DNA of 9,558 nt from a bacterium (GTDB lineage Bacteria; Zixibacteria; MSB-5A5; GN15; FEB-12). A model generated the notes under the pieces. The model saw only the letters and a list, made by a program, of their open reading frames with translations. It was not told the DNA's origin and did no database searches. A program made the position numbers and the translations under genes. The number at the start of each line of letters is the position of its first letter. Position 1 is the stretch's first letter. Below are positions 5,610-9,558 of this stretch, one piece after another. The stretch covers positions 1 through 9,558 of the forward strand of contig DAOUUR010000056.1 in the NCBI GenBank assembly GCA_030668045.1, given 5' to 3'.

Positions 5610-7382
5610 ATGAAGTATCTGGCGACAGCAATCTTGATTGTTACGTTGGGCGCGACGATATGCGCCGATGATTTTGACGATCTGGTTGAACGCGCCAAGG
5701 CTGGCGACTCCGTCGCACAATACGAAGTCGGGATGGCATACGCCGAAGGAGAAGTGGTCGAAAAGGACTGTAACCTTGCCGAGCAATGGATACGCAGAGC
5801 GGCTGAAAACAACCACCAACGGGCTCAACTAAGGCTTGCCAGAATGTTTGACATCGTGAACGGAGGTGGCTTGTACGGGAATCTGTGCAGCCATCTACTA
5901 CGGTTCGGCAACGATCGGGGCGCCTACCATAGGGAAGCTTCGAAGTGGTACCGGAGAGCCGCGGAGCAGGGTGGTCGCGAGGCAGTCGGCGAGTTTGTCT
6001 GGAACTGCATGACCGGAGGCGGATGCGCTGAAGGTGAGTTGCTGGAAGTGATGACAAAGGCGGCCGAAATGGGATATGGTGAATTGCAGGGTCACTTAGG
6101 CAATTACTATGTTATGGCGGCGGCCGATACGGTCAGTGCCTATGTATGGCTGGTGCTGTCAGAAGCATCTGGAGAACGGTCGGACGGATTGAATCCGGAT
6201 AACGTGGCCAAGCATATGGACCCAAACGATCTGGCTCAGGCACAGTTCTTTCTGGGCGAAAGATATGCCAACGGCAAAGGTGTCGAGCAGGATTATCTGC
6301 AAGCCGAAGAATGGTATCACCGAGCGGCGGTGCAGGGACACACTATGGCTCAGCTGGCTCTGGCCTTCCTATACGATGGTGATATCGGCGGGCCGATTGG
6401 TGGAGATTCTGATCTGCGGCACAAGACCTCGTACGAGCCCAATCCGGAAACTTGGTACCGCTTGGCTGCAGAATCAGGCTCACCCGATATGCAATATGCT
6501 CTCGCAGACTACTACATTCGCGGTCATGGAAACCGGCGCGAGGATCTCATAGAAATTCTGATCAAGGCAGCCGAGCAAGGACATGGCAGCGCTATGGGCG
6601 AGTTGAGTGGAATTCGGTTTATGGGCTTTCCTTACGTCGACACTATTGCAGCTTATGTCTGGGCCGTGCTATGGCAGGCATCGAAATATCCGGGCGACGG
6701 CCTCCCTCCCGAACAGATCTCCCGCTGGATGGATATTGACGACCTGGCCGAAGCGCAGTTCCGAATAGCTGAAAGATACTACGATGGCCGAGCGGTCGAG
6801 CAGGGTGTATGCATCGCCGAGACCTGGTACCGCAAGTCGGCCGAGAACGGACACATGAAAGCTCAGCTAACGATGGCCCGGCTCTTTGATCCGCAATGCG
6901 GAAGCGAGATATATGCCAGATGCATCGATAACGCTCCACTTGACAGGAATAATCGGACCGCCTGGTTTGTTGAGGCAAACCGATGGTATCACAAAGCTCG
7001 CCGCCACGGCACCCTTGAAGCCTTGGTTGCTTATTCAGAGCACTGTCTTTCGGGAGGAAAATGCCTTGAAATGGAACTAATGGATGCTCTAACCAAAGCG
7101 GCCGAATGGGGTCATGTTGAATCGCAATACAATCTCGCACGCCATCTCGAGAATCTGGCCTTGGACAAAAATCGAGCGAGCGACAGGATACAGGTTCTAA
7201 TGTGGTATGAGATTGCCGCCAATGCTGGCCACCCGATCGCATCTCTTCTTCGTGACGCAACCGTCGAGAGTGAAACTGTAACCCTTGAACAGATAGCCGA
7301 GGCAAAAAGACTCGCCCGCGAATGGATAGAAGCGCACCCAGCCATCGATAGCGCCAACGCAACACCGGATATCACACGGTAG
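5610..7382 (+). CDS. Secreted Sel1-like repeat protein with three long super-repeats
   Basis: This 590-residue protein has a signal peptide (MKYLATAILIVTLGATICA, cleavage likely before DDFDD). The rest is made of Sel1-type TPR-like helical hairpins, recognisable by 'AQ..LG..Y..G..V..D...AE.WY..AAE.GH..AQ'. Beyond single repeats, three modules of about 171-175 residues align. They open at 'AQYEVGMAYAEGEVVEKD' (36), 'AQFFLGERYANGKGVEQD' (211) and 'AQFRIAERYYDGRAVEQG' (382). Modules one and two end with a 'TVSAYVWLVLSEAS'/'TIAAYVWAVLWQAS' helix and a D-L-A linker. Module three ends in the usual Sel1 tail 'EQIAEAKRLAREW'. Sel1 proteins act as binding scaffolds. No enzyme motif is present and the partner is unknown. 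The location is probably periplasmic. The start is chosen for the intact signal peptide, although the ribosome binding site is weak (only GGGG upstream). It stands alone between its own promoter and convergent glnA. Confidence 0.9.
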   Translation: MKYLATAILIVTLGATICADDFDDLVERAKAGDSVAQYEVGMAYAEGEVVEKDCNLAEQWIRRAAENNHQRAQLRLARMFDIVNGGGLYGNLCSHLLRFGNDRGAYHREASKWYRRAAEQGGREAVGEFVWNCMTGGGCAEGELLEVMTKAAEMGYGELQGHLGNYYVMAAADTVSAYVWLVLSEASGERSDGLNPDNVAKHMDPNDLAQAQFFLGERYANGKGVEQDYLQAEEWYHRAAVQGHTMAQLALAFLYDGDIGGPIGGDSDLRHKTSYEPNPETWYRLAAESGSPDMQYALADYYIRGHGNRREDLIEILIKAAEQGHGSAMGELSGIRFMGFPYVDTIAAYVWAVLWQASKYPGDGLPPEQISRWMDIDDLAEAQFRIAERYYDGRAVEQGVCIAETWYRKSAENGHMKAQLTMARLFDPQCGSEIYARCIDNAPLDRNNRTAWFVEANRWYHKARRHGTLEALVAYSEHCLSGGKCLEMELMDALTKAAEWGHVESQYNLARHLENLALDKNRASDRIQVLMWYEIAANAGHPIASLLRDATVESETVTLEQIAEAKRLAREWIEAHPAIDSANATPDITR

Positions 7383-7413
7383 CCGTCGCACAAAACAGAG
7401 ATAAGCTCAATTA

Positions 7414-8739
7414 CTACAGGAACGGAAGGTACTCATCGACCTCGTACTGGCTGACATGAAGACGATACTGGTCCCATTCGATCTTTTTGTTCTCTATTAG
7501 CTTGTCGAAAACATGGTCGCCGAGGACTTCACGAACCAGCGCCGACTTCTCTGTCTCTTCGATAGCCTTCTGCAGCGAATCGGGGAGCATCTCAATATTC
7601 AGGGCGGCTTTGCGGGCATCGTCCATGAGGAATATGTTCTCTTCTATCGCAGGCGTCAGCTCGTACTTGCCCTCGATTCCCTTGAGGCCGGCCATCAACA
7701 TACAGGCAAACGCCAGGTACGGATTGGCTGCCGGATCGGGGGAACGAAGTTCGATACGGGTCGCCGTCTCCTTGCCGACACGGTACATCGGCACCCGCAC
7801 CATACTGGAACGGTTGCGTCGTCCCCAACTGATATAGACCGGGGCTTCGTAGCCGGGCACCAGCCGCTTATAAGAGTTGACCCACTGATTAGTCACCAGC
7901 GTAAATTCCTTGACATGCCGAAGCACTCCGGCGGTAAAGTGGCGGGCCATCTCCGAGAGATTGTACTCGTCACCATCGGAGAAAAAGAGATTCCTGCCGT
8001 CCTTGAACAACGACATATGGCAGTGCATCCCGCTGCCGTTTTCACCATACATCGGTTTCGGCATAAACGTGGCGTAGGCGTTATGCTCCATAGCCACTTC
8101 CTTGACTATAAACTTGTATATCTGGGAAAAGTCAGCCATGACCAGAGCTTCCTGATACTTCAGGTCGATCTCGTGTTGCGATGGCGCCACCTCATGGTGC
8201 GAACACTCAACCGGAATCTTGAATTCTTCCAGAGCGCTGACCGTTCGTTTGCGAAGCCGCGAGCCTTCATCGACTGTTTCAAAATCGAAATAGCCGGACT
8301 GGTCGAGAATGCCGGTTTCCTGATTGTTGCGGAAATAAAAGTACTCAATTTCGGGACCAAAATAGGCCGTCCAGCCGAGGTCTTCAAGCTTGGCGAGGTT
8401 GCGCTTAAGAACCCAACGCGGGTCACCTTCGTATGGCCGACCATCAGGACGCTGAATGTCGCAGAATATCATCGCGACTTTTTCATCGGCAACTTTCCAC
8501 GGAATGATTCGGAATGTCAGCGGGTCGGGGATAGCCATCAGGTCGGACTCTTCAATCCGCGCGAAGCCTTCAACCGATGATCCATCAAACCCCTGACCTT
8601 CTTCCAGCACCTGTTCAATTTCGTTACGAGTGATCGACATCCCTTTGATCCGCCCGAGAATATCTGTGAAGCAGAGGCGGATGTAGCGGACTCCGGCTTG
8701 ATCTATTGACTTGAGAACTTCTTCCCTGGTCCTGGTCAT
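7414..8739 (-). CDS. glnA: Glutamine synthetase, type I (alpha-like)
   Basis: This is a 441-residue cytoplasmic dodecamer-type enzyme that makes glutamine from glutamate, ammonia and ATP. Landmarks include 'FDGSSVEGF' (51-59), 'FGPEIEYF' with metal-binding Glu130 and Glu132, 'HHEVAPSQHEID' (181-192), 'GSGMHCHMS' (235-243), the 'PGYEAP' flap with Glu298, 'RNRS' (308-311) and 'RIELRSPDP' (328-336). The short length and the absence of the Tyr-containing 'NLYDLPPEE' adenylylation segment place it in the alpha group, as in Bacillus and Thermotoga. Arg61 in 'GFARIEESD' matches the arginine tied to feedback inhibition by glutamine in Bacillus, so direct product inhibition is expected rather than adenylylation. 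The start is supported by AGGAG 8 bases upstream. No clear promoter, sigma-54 site or PII gene is visible nearby. The gene ends 31 bases from the convergent Sel1 gene with no terminator hairpin seen. Confidence 0.96.
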   Translation of the reverse strand: MTRTREEVLKSIDQAGVRYIRLCFTDILGRIKGMSITRNEIEQVLEEGQGFDGSSVEGFARIEESDLMAIPDPLTFRIIPWKVADEKVAMIFCDIQRPDGRPYEGDPRWVLKRNLAKLEDLGWTAYFGPEIEYFYFRNNQETGILDQSGYFDFETVDEGSRLRKRTVSALEEFKIPVECSHHEVAPSQHEIDLKYQEALVMADFSQIYKFIVKEVAMEHNAYATFMPKPMYGENGSGMHCHMSLFKDGRNLFFSDGDEYNLSEMARHFTAGVLRHVKEFTLVTNQWVNSYKRLVPGYEAPVYISWGRRNRSSMVRVPMYRVGKETATRIELRSPDPAANPYLAFACMLMAGLKGIEGKYELTPAIEENIFLMDDARKAALNIEMLPDSLQKAIEETEKSALVREVLGDHVFDKLIENKKIEWDQYRLHVSQYEVDEYLPFL

Positions 8740-8888
8740 GACCCTATCTCCTGGGTGATTTGTTAGTCTCTCGGCGCTGCTAATTGTGACGCGGCTTACA
8801 TTCCATGAAACGGTTAAGAAGCAAGCGAGCGGTTAGTCGGACAACTAAAAAAGTACGGACAACGAGACAAAATGTACCGAGAAACAGC

Positions 8889-8908
8889 GGGCCCGCCGCG
8901 GCGAGCCC
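8889..8908. repeat. GC-rich imperfect palindrome upstream of glnA
   Basis: GGGC at 8889-8892 pairs with GCCC at 8905-8908. After one C/A mismatch, an inner CGC/GCG continues the stem. It is the first of three palindromes spaced about 40 bases apart between glnA and the dCMP deaminase gene. It is the least regular of the three. Confidence 0.4.
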
Positions 8909-8925
8909 TACGCGAGCTAAGTGGG

Positions 8926-8947
8926 CGGCAGATGTCCACATCTGCCG
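8926..8947. repeat. Perfect palindrome with ATGTCCACAT core
   Basis: CGGCAGATGT and ACATCTGCCG form a perfect 10-bp stem around CC. The 10-base core ATGTCCACAT is the reverse complement of the core of the next palindrome (8965-8990), so the two are inverted copies with altered arms. There is no T-run on either side. Confidence 0.65.
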
Positions 8948-8964
8948 TAGACCGTTAAGAGTAT

Positions 8965-8990
8965 ACCGGCACATGTGGACATGTGCCGGT
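8965..8990. repeat. Perfect 12-bp-stem palindrome abutting the dCMP deaminase stop
   Basis: ACCGGCACATGT and ACATGTGCCGGT form a perfect 12-bp stem around GG. Its last base is also the first base of the TCA that encodes the TGA stop of the dCMP deaminase gene. It could end that transcript or protect its 3' end, but no T-run follows on the minus strand, so a standard terminator is not supported. Confidence 0.65.
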
Positions 8991-9493
8991 CACGGGAAGT
9001 CAATGTCCAGAGTAAGACTTAGGCTCTTGTGGTCCGGTTTGAGCTGACGGCAGCGGACACCGGCCATATCAAATATCTTGCGGGCGGCCACGAAGACCGG
9101 ATCGCTGTTATATTTGTCCGACAGGAAAACAACTTCCTTGATTCCCACCTGCACGATCAACTTGGCGCACTCGTTACAGGGGAATAGCGAGACGTAGAGC
9201 GAAGCACCATCAAGGTCCGGTTTGTTGGAGGCGTTGGTGATGGCATTCATTTCGGCGTGGCAGACATACGGATACTTGGTGTCGAGATAGTCACCCTCGC
9301 GATCCCAGGGGAGTTCATCATCGGAGCAACCAATCGGGAAACCGTTGTAGCCGATTCCGATAATGCGCTTATTGGCATTAACGACACATGCCCCGACCTG
9401 CGTGGAGGGGTCTTTGGAGCGAAGAGCCGAAAGCTGGGCAAGGGCCATGAAATAGTCATCCCAGCTAATGTAGTCGGTACGTTTTGTTTTCAT
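8990..9493 (-). CDS. Deoxycytidylate (dCMP) deaminase
   Basis: This 167-residue zinc enzyme would convert dCMP to dUMP, feeding thymidylate synthesis. The zinc and catalytic motifs are complete: 'CHAEMNAI' (His79, Glu81) and 'PCNECAK' (Cys106, Cys109). The nucleotide and allosteric region '[18 protein letters not shown]' and the stretch '[11 protein letters not shown]' follow the animal DCTD sequence very closely, as does the N-terminal '[23 protein letters not shown]'. Length is close to the family norm of 150-180. The open frame extends 18 codons upstream to an ATG at 9547, but those codons ([12 protein letters not shown]...) lie in a palindrome and do not resemble the family. [11 protein letters not shown] at 9493 is therefore chosen, though it lacks a good ribosome binding site. 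The gene is about 250 bases from glnA and is probably its own unit. Confidence 0.93.
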   Translation of the reverse strand: MKTKRTDYISWDDYFMALAQLSALRSKDPSTQVGACVVNANKRIIGIGYNGFPIGCSDDELPWDREGDYLDTKYPYVCHAEMNAITNASNKPDLDGASLYVSLFPCNECAKLIVQVGIKEVVFLSDKYNSDPVFVAARKIFDMAGVRCRQLKPDHKSLSLTLDIDFP

Positions 9494-9500
9494 GGGGTGG

Positions 9501-9530
9501 TATGATAATAGATTCAAGCCCGGATAGCAA
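9501..9530 (-). promoter_or_regulatory. Possible promoter of the dCMP deaminase gene
   Basis: On the minus strand TTGCTA (9525-9530 region) and TATCAT (about 9502-9507) are separated by 17 bases, with four and five consensus matches. Transcription would begin only a few bases before the ATG at 9493, giving a nearly leaderless message. That fits the missing ribosome binding site but is weak evidence. Confidence 0.3.
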
Positions 9531-9531
9531 A

Positions 9532-9558
9532 CGGGCAGGAGCAGCATGCTCCTACCCG
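9532..9558. repeat. Palindrome at the right edge, upstream of dCMP deaminase
   Basis: AGGAGCA and TGCTCCT form a 7-bp stem around GCA. Beyond one C/A mismatch, CGGG pairs with CCCG. It may extend past the window. Read on the minus strand it offers AGGAG next to an ATG with only one base between, so it is not a sensible translation start. Confidence 0.55.

Noticed and set aside
7513..8580. Long open frame (355 codons) on the plus strand opposite glnA
   Set aside because: It lies wholly antisense to a well-supported glutamine synthetase gene. Its translation is rich in His and Arg with no recognisable domain, as expected from reading a GC-rich gene backwards.
9494..9547. Longer dCMP deaminase starting at 9547
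   Set aside because: The extra 18 residues are hydrophobic and unlike the family. The ATG lies inside a palindrome with AGGAG only one base away, and alignment to DCTD begins near the ATG at 9493.

Overview
The window reads as bacterial chromosome. Where ribosome binding sites are clear they are strong Shine-Dalgarno sites, several promoter-like hexamer pairs match the sigma-70 type, and there are Sec-type signal peptides, a Sel1-repeat protein and an alpha-type glutamine synthetase. Alongside these sits a three-gene operon of archaeal-type mevalonate entry enzymes. GC content looks to be in the mid-50s to 60% over the housekeeping genes and lower (about 45-50% in two sampled stretches) in the Asp-box gene. 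The mix of a glycine-rich surface-type protein, archaeal-type HMG-CoA synthase, and many intergenic palindromes would suit an uncultured lineage of the FCB group or a similar phylum. That is inference and cannot be settled from the sequence alone.

Layout. Positions 2-463 (+) are the 3' end of a glycine-rich repeat protein that runs in from the left edge. A perfect hairpin (559-583) separates it from a convergent secreted Asp-box beta-propeller gene (653-1630, -). A rho-independent terminator (1703-1731) and a cluster of three small hairpins (1746-1806) follow. Next is the minus-strand operon of HMG-CoA synthase (3401-4450), acetoacetyl-CoA thiolase (2226-3386) and a DUF35 OB-fold protein (1825-2226), transcribed from a promoter near 4516-4543. 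Divergent from it is a small secreted protein of unknown function (4640-5266, +). A 343-base gap then carries a likely terminator, a 19-bp tandem repeat running into a hairpin, and a good promoter. That promoter serves a 590-residue secreted Sel1-repeat protein (5610-7382, +). Convergent to it is glnA (7414-8739, -). Upstream of glnA lie three palindromes (8889-8990), and then a dCMP deaminase gene (8990-9493, -). A last palindrome lies at the right edge.

How the genes work together. Only the three mevalonate-entry genes form a clear functional unit. The thiolase condenses two acetyl-CoA, the synthase adds a third to give HMG-CoA, and in archaea the DUF35 protein bridges the two enzymes. Glutamine synthetase and dCMP deaminase are separate housekeeping functions. 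The four secreted or surface-type proteins have no visible link to them.

The most distinctive features are four. The DUF35 protein has lost every cysteine of its zinc ribbon. The Sel1 protein is built from three long super-repeats. The Asp-box propeller appears to close its ring by splitting a motif between its two ends. The intergenic palindromes come in pairs that share a core while their stems change in a compensating way. No mobile element, CRISPR array, tRNA or rRNA was seen.
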